Positions 19,516-31,729 of a DNA stretch of 64,000 nucleotides are shown in pieces. The notes beneath the pieces are model-generated. The model was not told where the DNA came from. It saw nothing but the letters and a program-made list of their open reading frames with translations, and searched no databases. Each line of letters starts with the position of its first letter. The first letter of the stretch is position 1. This DNA comes from Verrucomicrobiota bacterium (lineage in GTDB: Bacteria > Verrucomicrobiota > Verrucomicrobiia > Limisphaerales > J093): the NCBI GenBank assembly GCA_027493615.1, contig JAOSKK010000023.1:248001-312000 (forward strand), read 5' to 3'. A program made the position numbers and the translations under genes.

Positions 19516-20483
19516 ATGTTTGACTCGACTTGCCGCCGGCCGGTGGGCGGGCGTGCGCGACTCTGGGCGGTCGGGGTGCTGGCGGGTGGGTTGTTGCTGC
19601 TGCCAGGTTGCTCCCTGCGGAAGTTCGCGGTCAACCAGGTCGGCAATGCGCTGGCGAGCGGCGGCACCACGTTTGCGAGCGACGACGATCCGGAGTTGAT
19701 CCGCGCGGCCGTGCCTTTCAGTCTGAAACTCATGGAGAGTCTGCTGGCGGAGAGTCCGCGCCATGCGGGCCTGCTGTTCGCCACCGCCAGCGGGTTTACG
19801 CAGTACGCCTATGCGTTCGTGCAACTGGATGCCGACGAGCTCGAGGACGAGGATTTCGCCCGGGCGGAAGCGCTGCGGGCCAGGGCCCGACGTCTCTACC
19901 TGCGGGCGCGGGACTACGGGTTGCGGGGGCTCGAGGTGCGGCACGGGGGTTCACGGAGCGGTTGCGCGCGCAACCGGCCGCCGGGGCGACCCTGGCGAAG
20001 CGCCGCGACGTGCCGCTGCTTTACTGGACTGCGGTGTCCTGGGGCGCGGCGATCGCGCTGGCGAAAGACGACCCGAACCTGATCAAGGATGTGCCGCAGG
20101 TCGAGGCGTTGATTGACCGGGCGTTCGTGCTGGATCCGGACTGGGGCGAGGGCGCGATCCACAGCTTCCTGATCACGTATGAGATGGCGCGGCAGGGAGC
20201 GGAAGGCGATCCGGTGGCGCGGGCGCGGCAGCACTTCGAGCGGGCCTTGGTGCTGGGGCGGGGCGCCCAGGCGGGACCTTACGTTTCGTATGCCGAGTCG
20301 GTGTGTGTGGCGCGGCAGGATCTGGCGGGGTTTGACGCGATGATCGAGCGGGCGTTGGCCGTCGATGCCGACGCAGTGCCGGAGCAGCGGCTGTTGAACC
20401 TCGTGATGCAGCGGCGGGCGCGTTGGCTCCAGTCCAAGCGGGAAGATTTGTTCCTGATCCCTGAACCCCCCGGGTCGAATTGA
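19516..20483 (+). CDS. TRAP transporter TatT-type lipoprotein (frameshifted as given)
   Basis: About 322 residues. The signal ends in a lipobox (GLLLLPGCSLRKFAVNQVG), so the protein is lipid-anchored outside the inner membrane. The body is helical with the pattern of TatT, the TPR-like trimeric partner of TRAP binding proteins known from Treponema: AGLLFATASGFTQYAYAFV, then DVPLLYWTAVSWGAAIALAKDD and WGEGAIHSFLITYE. The frame breaks at the five-G run at 19946-19950; a sixth G gives EVRHGGFTERLRAQP. It lies 12 bp before the DctP-type gene, the normal order tatT-dctP. Confidence 0.85.
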
Positions 20484-20495
20484 CGTCAGACTGAC

Positions 20496-21539
20496 ATGCG
20501 TGTTGTGAAGCTGTTGAGGTGGTGGCGGCCGCGTTGGGCCGTGGCGACCGTGGTCGCGGTGGTGGCGGGCAGCCTGGTGGCGCAAGCCCAGCGGATCAAG
20601 CTGGCCACGCTGGCGCCGACGGGCAGTTCGTATCACAAGAGCCTGCTGGCCATGCGCGACGCCTGGCGCAAGGCCTCCAACGGGAAGCTGGATCTCGTGG
20701 TGTACGCCGATGGCAAGCTCGGCGGCGAAAGCGAGACCGTCGGCCTCATGGGCGTCAACTCGATCCAGGCGGCGATGCTCACGGCCATCGGCTTGTCCGA
20801 GATCGAGCGCGACGTCGCCGGGCTGCAGAACATCCCCATGGGCTTCCGGGACTTCGTCGAGGTGGACTATGTGGGGCAGAAGCTGCAGCCGATGCTCGAG
20901 GAGCGGCTGGCGCGGAAAGGATTCGTGGTGCTGTTCTGGTCCGACGCCGGCTGGGTGCGGTTCTTCAGCAAGAAACCGGTCACCCGTCCCGATGACTTGA
21001 AGAAGCTCAAGCTGTTCACCTGGGCAGGCGACCCCGAGATGCTCGACATCTACAAGTCCTCCGGGTTCCAGCCCATCCCGCTGGAGACGGCGGACATCCT
21101 GCCCAGCCTGCAGACAGGCTTGATCGAAGCGGCGCCCATGCCGCCGGTGTTCGCGCTCGCCACGCAGGCCGACACGCGCGCGCCCCACATGCTCGACCTC
21201 AACTGGGCCCCGCTGGTGGGGGCGTGCATCATCCGCAAGGACGTCTGGGAAAAACTCCCGGCCGCCCAGCGAACGCCGATGCTCGAGGCCGCCGCGCAGG
21301 CGGGTCGCGAGATCAAGGCCAACAGCCGCAAGGAGGCTGCCGAAGCCGTGGTGGCGATGCAGAAGCGCGGTCTGCAGGTGACGCCGGTCCCGCCGGCGCT
21401 CGAAGCCGAGTGGCGGGTCGCGGCCGAGGAGGCGTATCCGAAGATCCGCGGCAAGATCGTGCCGGCCGAGATTTTCGATGAGGTGATGCGCCTGTTGAAA
21501 GAGTACCGGGCTTCGCCGGCGGCGGGGACGGGCCAATGA
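20496..21539 (+). CDS. TRAP transporter substrate-binding protein, DctP family
   Basis: 347 residues, intact. Signal peptide (AVATVVAVVAGSLVAQAQ), then the DctP opening IKLATLAPTGSSYHKSL, the ADGKLGGESETVGLMGVNS strand-loop region, and the hinge stretch KKLKLFTWAGDPEMLDIY, which should include the carboxylate-binding region of this family. It would bind an organic acid or hydrophobic ligand in the periplasm and pass it to a DctQ/DctM permease. No permease follows: the next gene is on the opposite strand 75 bp downstream. The permease may lie elsewhere or have been lost by rearrangement. Confidence 0.9.
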   Translation: MRVVKLLRWWRPRWAVATVVAVVAGSLVAQAQRIKLATLAPTGSSYHKSLLAMRDAWRKASNGKLDLVVYADGKLGGESETVGLMGVNSIQAAMLTAIGLSEIERDVAGLQNIPMGFRDFVEVDYVGQKLQPMLEERLARKGFVVLFWSDAGWVRFFSKKPVTRPDDLKKLKLFTWAGDPEMLDIYKSSGFQPIPLETADILPSLQTGLIEAAPMPPVFALATQADTRAPHMLDLNWAPLVGACIIRKDVWEKLPAAQRTPMLEAAAQAGREIKANSRKEAAEAVVAMQKRGLQVTPVPPALEAEWRVAAEEAYPKIRGKIVPAEIFDEVMRLLKEYRASPAAGTGQ

Positions 21540-21614
21540 GGCGGGTAGGAAAGTCCGGTCAGGTGTTTGCGGAACAACAGGGAGGAACCACGAGCCTGAT
21601 CTGCCTCCGGCGGC

Positions 21615-24600
21615 CTACGGCAGGAGCACCACGCGATAGAATCGCCGTGCCAGGTCGCGACTCGCGGGATCGGTCAGGGTGGCGCGAGACCCGGCCGCGG
21701 TGACCTGGCCCACCGGCTGCCAGGTCGCCTCGGCAAGGTCGGCCTTGGCCTCGACCCGGTACGTCCGGCCGGCGATCGCGGTCCACGCGAGCGTGAACTG
21801 ACCGGTGGAATTCACGGTCAGTTCCTCGATGACGGGTGCCAGGGGCGAGTGGGCCGGGTTGGGCACGCCTGGCGACGGCGCGGGCAGGATCACGGGAACG
21901 GGGTTGGCGGCATCGGGTTCGGCATAGCCGAAGGCCTGGTCGGCGGTGAGGCCGGTGTATTCGAGGTAATCGACGACGGCGACCTGGCCGAGCTGGCGGC
22001 GGGCGAGCACCACGACCCCGCTGGTGGCCGGCAGCCGGAAGTTGGTGTGCCATTCGGTGGCGGTGGACTCGCCGGGTTCGGCATCGGCCCAGACCAACTG
22101 GTAGGCGCCGGCGGGAAGCGTGGCCCCGGGCGGGAAGGACCAGCGGTCAAGCTGTGTGAAGCTGTCGGACAGGTACCATCCGTCCAGGGCCGCAGCAGCC
22201 GGGCCTGCGTTGCGCAGTTCGACCCAAGGATCTCGATCACCCGCCCGGTCGCGGAGGCCGGTCACGTTGTTCGCGAGCACCTCGTTGAGCCGGACGGCAG
22301 GGAACGGCTCGAGCGTGGCGCGCACCGAGTTGGCGTACCCGGGGGTGGCGGATTCGCGTTTCACTTCAAGGACATCGACGCTCAGGCCGAACACGATGTC
22401 CGAGCTGCCGGGGTTGGTCTGGTGGATCGGCGACGGCCAGGACATTCTCGCCCCTGATCAGGTTGTCCACGGGGATGACGAATGGTCCTTCGAGGATGGC
22501 GTCGGCCACCGTGCGGCTGGCGGGGGTGTCGCGCTCGAGCACCACGCCCTCCGGAAGCCCGAGGCGGAAGCCGAGTTCGCGTCCGTTCAGGTAGAAGGCC
22601 GCGCCGTCGTCGATCACCGTCTGGAGTTGGAGCGAGGCGCCGTCGGGGTTGCCATCGAACGGGAAGCGGGTCCGGAAGCGGTAGCTCATCGGCCCGAGCG
22701 TGAGCGGGGTGTTCTTGGGCCCGGGCAGATCCGCGTTCTCGACGTAAAGCAGGGCGGCTCCGCGGGGCCACGCGGCATCGTTGTAGCTGGTCTCCGTCCA
22801 GCCGGGCGCCGGATCGCCGTCTTCCTGCCAGTAACGCCAGGTGGCGTCGAGAGGCAGGACGTTGCGCGGGGCGTTGGTGGTGGTGCCGGTCACCGCCGCC
22901 CAGTTGGCGACGCGACGCGTGTCTTGTCGGGCGTCGATCAACTGCAGCGAGGGGCCGGTCCCGTTCGCCGCCACGGGCCAGGAGCGCGCGTGCGGAACGC
23001 GACCTGGCTGACGATCGCTTCACCACCGCCAGTCAAGGGACGCCGCAGTTCGATCGTCCCGCCGTCCGCGCTGAGTTGGTCGATGTAGTTGCCCAGAACC
23101 GGCGCGGGTGAGGACGGGTAGGCGGCCAGGAATGCGGTCCGGTTCCGGGCCACGACCAGGTAGGCGTCCGGTCCCAGCGTTGTGCTGGCGGGGAAGGTGA
23201 AGGCGGTGCCGGTCAGCCGCCAGCCGGACAGCGACCACGCCGTGTTCGTGGAGGGATTGTATAGCTCGACAAACTCCGCGCCTCCCGCGGCGGCGCGATA
23301 GTGGATTTCGTTGAGCACGATGCGCGGCTGGGCGAGGACCGTCACGCGGAAGCTCCGGGAAGCGCTCTTCGGCTCGAGGGCGTCATCGGTCACGCGCAGC
23401 GTGAGCAGGTTCGTGCTCGCGCCGGCATCGTCGCCGATGCGCCAGGTGAACACGCCGGTGTCCGGATCCACGCTGGCCCCCGGCGGGGCGGCACCCTCGA
23501 GGCTGAAAGTGAGTCGCTGCGGCGGAAGATCGGTGTCGGCCGCCACGCCGGTAAAGGTGAGGGTGGTGCCCTCGGCGACAGTGAAGTCCGGCACGGCGGC
23601 GAGGGTGGGGGCTTCGTTGCGTTCGCTGACCACGATGGAGAAGGTCAGCGTGCTGGAGCGGCCGGCGGGCCCGGCCTCGGTGGCGCGCACGACGACGTTA
23701 TACGAGTTCGGGCCCTGGGCCTCGGTCGGCGTCCAGGTGAGCAGCCCCGTGGCGGGGTGGATCTGCAGGCCGCCCGGACCGGAGACCAGGGTGAAGGTGA
23801 GCGTCTGCGGCGGCGTGTCGGGATCACGGGCCACCAAGGCGAGCGAGAAGGGCGTCAGTTCCTCGACGCTTTGGAGGCTGACGGGCTCAAACACCGGGGG
23901 TTGTCGATCTCGTTGACGGTGACGCGGAAGCTGCGGCTGGCGGACCGCGGCGGGGTGCCGTTGTCGGTGACGGTCACGGTGAGCGCATAACTGCCCGGCC
24001 CCTGGTCTTCGGTGGGGTCCAGGTGAACTCCCCGGTGGTCTCGCCAATGGTGGCGCCGGCGGGGGCCCCCGGTTCGAGCCGGAACCGCAAGGTCTGCGGT
24101 GGCAAGTCCGGGTCGGTGGCGACGGCGAAGAACGCCAGGGTGTCGCCCTCGTCGATGGTGCGGTCGGCGAGCGGTAGCAGGGCAGGCGGTTGGTTCACTT
24201 CGCGCACCACGATGGTGACGGTCTCGGAGTCCCAGCGCGGTGGTGTCCCGTTGTCGGTGACGCGCACGATGAAGGTGAACTCACCCGGTCCGTCGGTTTC
24301 CGTGGTGGTCCACGTGAAGGCGCCGGTGACGGGGTGGATCTGGGCGCCGGCGGGGGCGCCGAGGAGGGAAAAGGTCAACTGTTGCCCGGCATCGGGATCG
24401 GTGGCGGTGGCGGTGAAGGTCACCGTCTGACCTTCATCGACGGTGCGCGGGCCGATGGATCCGAGCACGGGCGGCTGATTCAGCGTCGCGAACACGTTGG
24501 CCGCGCCGGGGGTAGGCACATCGAGGAAAAGGAAGGGCTCAGCGTAACCGTCCGGGAAGCGGCCCTGACTGACGTTGTCCGACTGGGCCGGGAAGGTGAG

Positions 24601-27600
24601 GACGTCCACGGGCTGCCCGTCCGGGGTGTAGAGGCCGAGGCTCTCGCCGCCGGCGGCGAGGCGGAAGTTGACGTGCAGATGGCCCGGCGCGGTCTGGTTG
24701 GTCTCTTCGTCGGCCCAGACCAGGAGAAAGCCACCGGCCGGGAGGAGGGTGCCGTTGGGGATGATAAACTTGGCTGGGTTCGCCAGGTCGTCAGTGAGCG
24801 TGTAAGCCGAGAGATTCACCGTGGTGGGCCCGGCGTTGTAGAGCTCGAACCAGTCGTCCGGGTCGCCATCGGCGGGGTCGAGGACGATGCCGCTGTTGCT
24901 CGCCATCCACTCATTGACAAACACCGTCACGGGCAGTGCGCCCGGGTTGTTGGTGGCGCCGGGGGTGGGAAGGTGAAACAGGCGCCGGTCGCGGGCCTGG
25001 CCGTCGGGGTACGAGCCGAAGGAGAGGCCGTCGGGCTGATCGCGGTAGCTGAGGTAATCCACGACCGCGGGTGCCCCGGCCTGGAGGCGGACGAGGGCGA
25101 TGGTGCCGTTCGTGGGCGCCAACCGGAAGCTCGTGTGCGGTTCGCCCGGGACGGATTCCCCGGGCTCGCCGTCGGTCCAGACCAGCCGGAATTCCTTGGG
25201 TCCGATGGTGGTGCCGGCGGGGAAGGCCCAGGCGGTGAGCTGGGTGAGGTCAGCGGTGAGGTAGAACCCCGAGAGATCGAGCGCGGTGGTGCCGGCGTTA
25301 TACAGCTCGACCCACGGATCGCGGTCGCCGGCCTGATCGCGCGGCCCGGTGAGGTTCACGGGCTGGACTTCGTTGAGGAACAGCAAGGGGAAGGCGGGGG
25401 AGGGACTGGGCGACGGAGTTGGCCCGACCCGGCGTGGAGCGCACGGTGTCGGTGACGGCAGCGGCGGCCCAATTGCCGACGCGCCAGTTGTCCCGCGACG
25501 GATCGACGAGCTGCAGGAAGGTCCCAGCCCATGCGCTTGCGGCGGCCACGGCAGTTCGTTCTCGTACCGCACTTCCGCGATCACCAGGTCCTCCGCCGGG
25601 GTGGCGCCGGGGCGGATCAAGCTCAGGCGTTCGCCGTTGTTCTGCAGGGCGCCGGGGAACTCGCCCAGGGGCAGGACACCGAAGCCGTAGGCCGCGGCGA
25701 ACGCGTCGCGGTTCTGCGCGATGACGACGAAGGCCCCGGGGCCCAGAAGCGTGCCGGGCGGGAAGGTGTACCCGACGCCGTTGAGCCGCCAGTTCGAGAG
25801 GTCGTAGCTGGCGGTCGTGGGGTTGTGCAGCTCGATGAACTCCGCCTGCGGTACGAGCGGGTTGTACATGATCTCGTTGATCACGATCTTCCCCACCGGC
25901 GAGGGGAGCTCCGGACCGGTGTACTGGATGGTGATGGTGTCGCTCATGCCCGGGAGGGGGCGGCCGCGGGAGTCACGAGCCCCGAGCACGAACTGGTTTT
26001 CGCGTCCAGCCAGCGGCACGGTCAGGGTCCACTGGGTGGCACTGTTCCAGGTGACGGGGACCGGCGCCCCGTTGAGGGTGAGGGTGGCGGCGAGGAGCGG
26101 CGCGGGCGCCGGTGAGCGAGACGAACGGCTGGTCGGTGGCGAAGGGATTGCCGTTGTTCGAGGTGATGACGAACTCCGGCGTGTCGAAGGTGGCGATCCG
26201 GTTGGCGAGGTAGTTGCGCCGTTGGGTGACCCAGGTCTTGATGGGCCGCGGGTTCGCCACGTTGATCCCGTTGGCGGCGAGCGCGGCAAAACGGCCGTCG
26301 ACGATCGGGTCAAACCGCGCGTTCTGCAGGGGGCCCGGCGACGGCCTCGAGGAAGGCACGGAGGTAGGCCCGGCGGAACGGCGCGATGTTCCAGAGCTTC
26401 GCGATGACGGGATCGTTCGAGCCAAAGATGTCGGTGGTGGGACCATCGCTGCCGGAGCCGAGGACGAAATCGATGTCCCAGGGGATCATCTGGAAGCGGC
26501 CGTTGACGGGCTTGTAGAGGTAGGCGTTCTTGCCGCGGTTGTAGCCGTAGGCGTCCCAGTTGCCCACGAGGTGCTGGAGCGCGAAGTTGCGCATCCAGAT
26601 CTCGATGTCCACGAGGTTCTCGACCTGCGGCACGAGGGTCCCGCCGGCGCCGTTCACGGCGCGGACGAGGTTGAAGAAGTGGGTGTAGTTGTTGGCGGAA
26701 TCCACGACGGCGCGCTTGCGCCAGGCCCAGCGGTAACGGGCGAGCTTGTACTCGCCCCCGGTGGTCGTGAAGCTCTCGAGCGTGGCGTCCCGGCTGAAGG
26801 TGAAGCTTCCGCCGCCGTCATCGAACTCGAACCAGTCCTCGATCTTGTACAGGTCGCCGTCCGGGCCGTCCGGCCAGCGGCGGTCGGCGTAGAAGCCGTT
26901 GGGCTCTTCAGTGTCCTCGTACACGGTCTGTTTGCGGGCGCCGTTTTCAAAGAAGTAGACGTGCCGGCGATGCAGGGTGGGGATCCCCATCTGCCGCCCG
27001 ATCCAGAACGCCGCCTGCTCGCGCTGGGCACTGTCGTCGTTGCCCAGGTTGCCGACGGTGACGAGCGCGACGTCGCGGGCGCCGAGGAACCGGTCGTCCT
27101 CCGGGAACGCGAAGAGGTAATCGGCGCCGACGCTGCCGCCGTGCCACGGACTGCCTTTGGCCCGCATGGCGGCATTGTAGATTACGCGGCCGTCGTTGTA
27201 GACGAAGGTGCAGTCGAGGTTGTCGTTGGCCAACGGCTCGCGGCTGCGCAGCGTGTTGAAGTCCGCCTGCCGTTGCCAGAGCCGGTACACGCCCAGGTTG
27301 CCCACCGGCTGCGTCTCGCCCCAGCGCACCAGACACTCGCGCGCCGGGTCCGCCGGGAACCGGGTGGTGGCCGCGCCGGCGGCCGGCGCATCCGTGGCCT
27401 CGAGGTGGAATGCCACCAACCGTCCCGCCGACTGCGCCGGCAGACGCCCCGAGTAGACCCCGTCGCCAGCCACTTCATCGCCGCCGGTCCCGTCGTCGCG
27501 CATCACCACCAACGTCGTGGTCGCGTTGGGGTCGACCCGATGTCGCAAGCGGACCGCGGCAATCCCCTGGGGATCGCTGACTCGTGCGGTGACGAGCACG

Positions 27601-30600
27601 GTCTGGCCGGCAGAGGGCAACACCGGCGAATGGGTGACGTCGAAGATGGCGGGACCGGCGTTGGCCACCGCGCGGCTGTTGCGTGCGCCGGGCGTGCCGA
27701 GGTTGGTCGGCAGCGCCATGCGCCCGGCCGCTTCGAGATAGCTGCCGCGCGTGCGCAGCAGGAGTTCGGGCCAGCCCTTCAACCAGCGCACCCGGGCCCG
27801 CAGCGTGGCGAACGAGTTGGGGGTCAACGAAGGCGTGATGGGGCTGAAGATGCGGTTGCAGGCCGTGTCGCCGCGGCCCGTGGCCCGCACGTGCAAGGCC
27901 ACCGAACCGCCGGTGCCGGCCCCCGGTTCGAGGGCGCTTTGCCGATGGTTCCCCTGGATGGTCCACCCGCTCAGGCCGGATTCAAAACCCGGGTTGGACA
28001 AGCGGTTGGCGCCGCCGCTGGGCAACACTTCGATCTCGTCCACCAGGCATTCGCCCGGTCCCTGCAACATGAGCTGGAGCCGGTTGGCCGGACCTCCATC
28101 GCCGTGATCGAGCCGGCCGGTGAACTCGATCGTCCCCCACGGCGCCTTGGCAGTCTCATCGGAGTCCGCCCAGTTCGCGGCGCGACGGTGGTCGCTGTTC
28201 GGGTCGATCAACTCGAGGCTGCTTCCCAGCCCGTCGCTCCATTCGCCCCACCGCCCCCCGGTGCCGTAGGTGACCTCGTCCACCTCGATGAAGATGCGGT
28301 TGGTGACGACGAGGCCGAACTCATTCGTGGCCAGAATCGTGTCGGGCTTGGCGAGGGCCAGCCGTTCACCGCCGTTGGACAGGGCCCCGTCGAAGTTCCC
28401 AAACACCACCGCCGGGCTCAGCGTCGGATGGTTGGCCAGGAGCCGTGGCCGGTCCTTCGCGACCACCCCATAGCCCCCGGCCGGCAGCACGGCGTTGGTG
28501 GGAAACCGGAAGTCAATGCCATCCGTGAACCGCCAGCCGGACAGGTCCACCGGCTTCGTGGTCCGGTTGTGCACCTCGACAAACTCGTCGCGCGGGTCGC
28601 CCGAAATGGGGTTGTACATGATCTCGTTGATCACCACCTCGCTCACGCGGAACGGCTCGTTCTCCGCGCCGGGTGACGGGCTCATCAGCCGGCCGAAGTC
28701 CGGCGCCCCGTCCGGGTAGCGCCCGCTCGACACCCCGTTTTCCTGCGCGCCAAAGGCCACCGCGTCCAGCACCCGGGTGCCGTCCGGGTCGAACAGGAAC
28801 AGGGCTTCACCCGCGGCGTTGAGCCGGAAGCCAAGCTGGTTCTCGTCAAACGCCACAAAGCCCCGCGGAGTCAGCACCGTCCCCGCCGGGATCCGAAACC
28901 GGTTGGTCTGGGGATCGTCGGTCAGCACGCACCCGGCGAGGTCCACCGCCGCGTTGCTGTGGTTGTACAACTCGACGAAGTCCAGCGCCGGCGCGTCGGT
29001 GTGCGCCAGCCACTCGTTCAGTCGCACCTCGGCCCACGGGTTCAACCGCACCTGCTCCGCGCGCCCCGGCGAACCTCCGATCGCTTCGCTCGCCGCCCAC
29101 GCCCGCGGATCGCCCTCGCCGAAGGAAGGGCGCGCCAGCACCAAGGACGCTCCCCCACCGTCCGCCGCCACGGGCCACGGCGCCCGACTGCCGTAGTTCA
29201 CTTCGAGCAGCACGGCACCTTCCGGGTTGCGCAACTGCACCGTGCCGACGTCATTCGGCAGGTTGTTCGTGTTGGCAAACGGCCCCAACAACACCGCCCC
29301 ACCCGCCAGCCGCGGCAGAGCCGTCCCCCCAGGCGTCGTAGCCCATCCGCGGGCGGGATCGCGCGCAACCACCACCCATCCTCCGGCCGGCAGAGCCAAT
29401 CCCTCCGGAAACGCATAGTCCACGCTCCCCGAGATCCGGTGACCCGTCAGGTCCTGGGCGATCAGATCGGCGTTGTACAGCTCGATGAATTCCCCGCCCC
29501 GCCCCTCCGCCGGGTGATACATGATCTCGCTGATCACCAGGGGGGTCATCCGGCTCGACGGTCCCAACGTCTCCCCACGCAACACGTACGGCACCACGGT
29601 CGCCCCGCTCACCGGGCCCACGTCCCGAAACGCCGCCGTCGCCACACTCGCAGCGTCCCGGCTCGACCCGGCCAGCCCGAGGTACACCGTCGCCGGCAGC
29701 GTCAACGTCGTGCTGCCCAGTTCCGTCCAGGCCGCGCCGTCGTAGCTCGCGTAAGCCGTGAAGCTGTTTCTCGCCCGCCGGAGCCGCAGCCACGTCGCCG
29801 GGTAGTTCGCCGGGAAGTACCCCGAGCGCGTCGCGGCCGCATTCGGCGTGCTCCGGGTCATCAGGAAACACCCCACCGTCGCGGGGGTTGCCAGCGCTGC
29901 CACAAACCGGCTGCCTGGCTCGAAACCTTCGCGCGCCATCCAGCCCGCCTTCGCGAAAGGATCCGTCGGCGTGAACGCCGCCAACCGCACCCGCTCGTCG
30001 AAGTCGCCGGTGCGCTGCTGCCACGCGAACTGGAACGCGTCCGCGGTCCCGCCAATGTCCCCGCTGCCCGTCACGTCCACACCACCCGCCACCGGCGTCG
30101 CGGTGCCTGCCAGGGGCGGACTGCCCACGTCGCTGGGGGTGTACTCGACCACCGTCAGGCTCACCTGCGAGTTCGCGGCGATGAGGTTGGCCGCCTGCGC
30201 CTGGTCCCGCACGTTGTTCACCGTCAGCGTGTACGTCACACCCAGGCCCAAGGTCGACGTCGCCAACACGACCGTGTCCGGTCCCGACCCCACGACCGCC
30301 GCGCTCACCGTCGCGCCCTGGTCGAGCCGGTAGTTCGACGCCGTCGTGGCCGAGGCCACCGCCACCGCCTCCGAGAAACGCACCTCGATCCGGTTCACCC
30401 CGAGGTTTCGCGCGCCCGCCAACCGCGGCGGCGTGGTGTCCGGTGTCACGGTCAACACCCCTTCGTTGCTCGTAGCCGATCCTCGGTCGTTGCTGACGAG
30501 GCAACGGTACCGCGCCCCGTGATCGCTCATCCGGACGGGGGATACGCTCAACTCGACACTCGTCGCGCCGGCCAGATCGGCACCGTTCCGCTGCCATTGA

Positions 30601-31294
30601 TAGCGAAAGACCCCACCGACTGCGTCTGGACCCGGAACTGCGCCACGCCGCCCTCGACCACGTTCGTGCTCGCAGGGTGCTGGCCAATGACCGGCGCCGA
30701 GAAACTCACGCCGTACGGCAGGCAGTTCGTCAGGACGATGGGCGCCTGGTCGGTGCCGTCGGGCATCACCCAGCGCACCGCCAGGTTGTCGCCACCACCG
30801 TGTTCCTTCATCAGCGCGGAGACGTAGTACGGCCGGCCGGACTCGAGCCGGACGGGGTTCGACTGTTGTCCCGCCTCCCAGTCCCACACCCGCGGTGGGG
30901 TCCAACCTCCCACGGCCGCGATCAGCCGGGCGTTGGCGGGCTGTTCATCCGTGCTCAGGTACAACGCCCCTCCGTCATCCGTGGCGATCCAGAAGGTGTA
31001 ATTGCCTGACTGCGGCGGGATGAGATAGCCGTGCATCCGCTGCCCGTAGAACTCGAGCACGTCAGTCGGCGACTCGAACAGGTCCGTTACGTAGTTCGTG
31101 CTCGTCGGCCGGTCCGGATAGTCTGGCGAACTGGTCAGGTCGGACACGGAGGCGCCCTCAATGCCCTCCCACACTTCGCGCAGCAAGGCGCCTCCGGCCG
31201 GGACTTGCGCCCGGCTCGCCGCCGGCCCGCCTGCCACCCAGGCGAGCAAAGCGGCGGTCAGCAGGCACCGGCCCCAGTCCCTCGCACCAGCCAT
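21615..31294 (-). CDS. Giant secreted lamin-tail-domain / CotH-kinase protein (many frameshifts as given)
   Basis: About 3,220 residues if the frames are joined. The start at 31294 has a good ribosome site (GGGGAGGG) and a signal peptide (CLLTAALLAWVAGGPAASRA). Then, in order: a PA14-like domain (31200-30700), an Ig-like and an SbsA-like Ig domain, a concanavalin-like domain, three lamin-tail domains (29530-28150; hallmark VINEIMYNP, EFIELYN), a CotH kinase domain (27300-26330; YVYFFENG-type region, WDAYGYNRGKNAYLY, MIPWDIDFVLG), three more lamin-tail domains (25900-24490), about four cadherin/He_PIG-like repeats (24480-23340), two more lamin-tail domains and a tail ending RRFYRVVLLP. Breaks lie near 30605, 26330, 26110, 25540, 25400, 24010, 23900, 22980 and 22440. 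CotH kinases phosphorylate secreted proteins; surface location is inferred. Confidence 0.85.
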
Positions 31295-31568
31295 GTGTCC
31301 GCCCTCCCCAGGAAGCTGGGGCGCAGGCGCCTTGCCTGCCATCCCTTGGTTCACCGTCCCGGGGCATGGCCCCGGAGTGCTTCCCCAACCCCATGCCTTG
31401 GCCACCGTCGGGGTTTCCCTCCACATCGTGTCTTGATGTCCATGACGTTGTCGCGCCCGTTAGAAAGCAATTCGTGCGCCAGCCAGCCTGACCTCCAAGA
31501 CCGACCGGTGTCGCCCGGTCAGGCCGCGCCGCGGCCGGGCCAATTGCGCCCCTGCCTTCGCCCGACGC

Positions 31569-31669
31569 AAAGCGGCGCTGAAGCGCACGCACTCCAAACG
31601 CTTCGCGATACCCACACCGCCCGGCCGGCGCAACGCGTATGGAGTGCGCCGACTTCCCGCGGCGCTTTG
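31569..31669. repeat. Interspersed palindrome, AAAGCGGCGCTGAAG family, copy 1
   Basis: The left arm AAAGCGGCGCTGAAGC...CACTCCA at 31569-31596 and the right arm TGGAGTGCG...GGCGCTTTG at 31640-31669 are inverted copies around a 43-bp centre. The centre is the reverse complement of the centre of the second copy at 62743-62845, so the two copies lie in opposite orientation. It occupies the 300-bp gap between the giant gene and the esterase gene, which holds nothing else recognisable. Confidence 0.75.
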
Positions 31670-31729
31670 CGTCTCCCGCCACCCTCGTCCCCGCGGCACC
31701 CCTAACCCGCGGACCCGCGCGCTTTTGGT

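Noticed and set aside
19914..21536. Open frame of 540 codons on the minus strand opposite dctP
   Set aside because: The opposite strand carries a complete DctP protein with a signal peptide; this frame is H-, R- and L-rich without motifs.
26214..28676. Open frame of 820 codons on the plus strand across the giant LTD gene
   Set aside because: It mirrors the coding strand in a GC-rich gene. Its translation is rich in G, V, A, R and E with no domain, while the opposite strand has clear LTD and CotH motifs.
28959..30827. Open frame of 622 codons on the plus strand
   Set aside because: Arginine- and proline-rich mirror of the PA14/Ig/LTD part of the giant gene; no start signal or domain.
21615..31294. 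Programmed frameshifting as an explanation of the many frame changes in the giant gene
   Set aside because: There are about nine breaks in both directions at plain runs, with no slippery heptamer and hairpin, and the same kind of break affects unrelated genes throughout.
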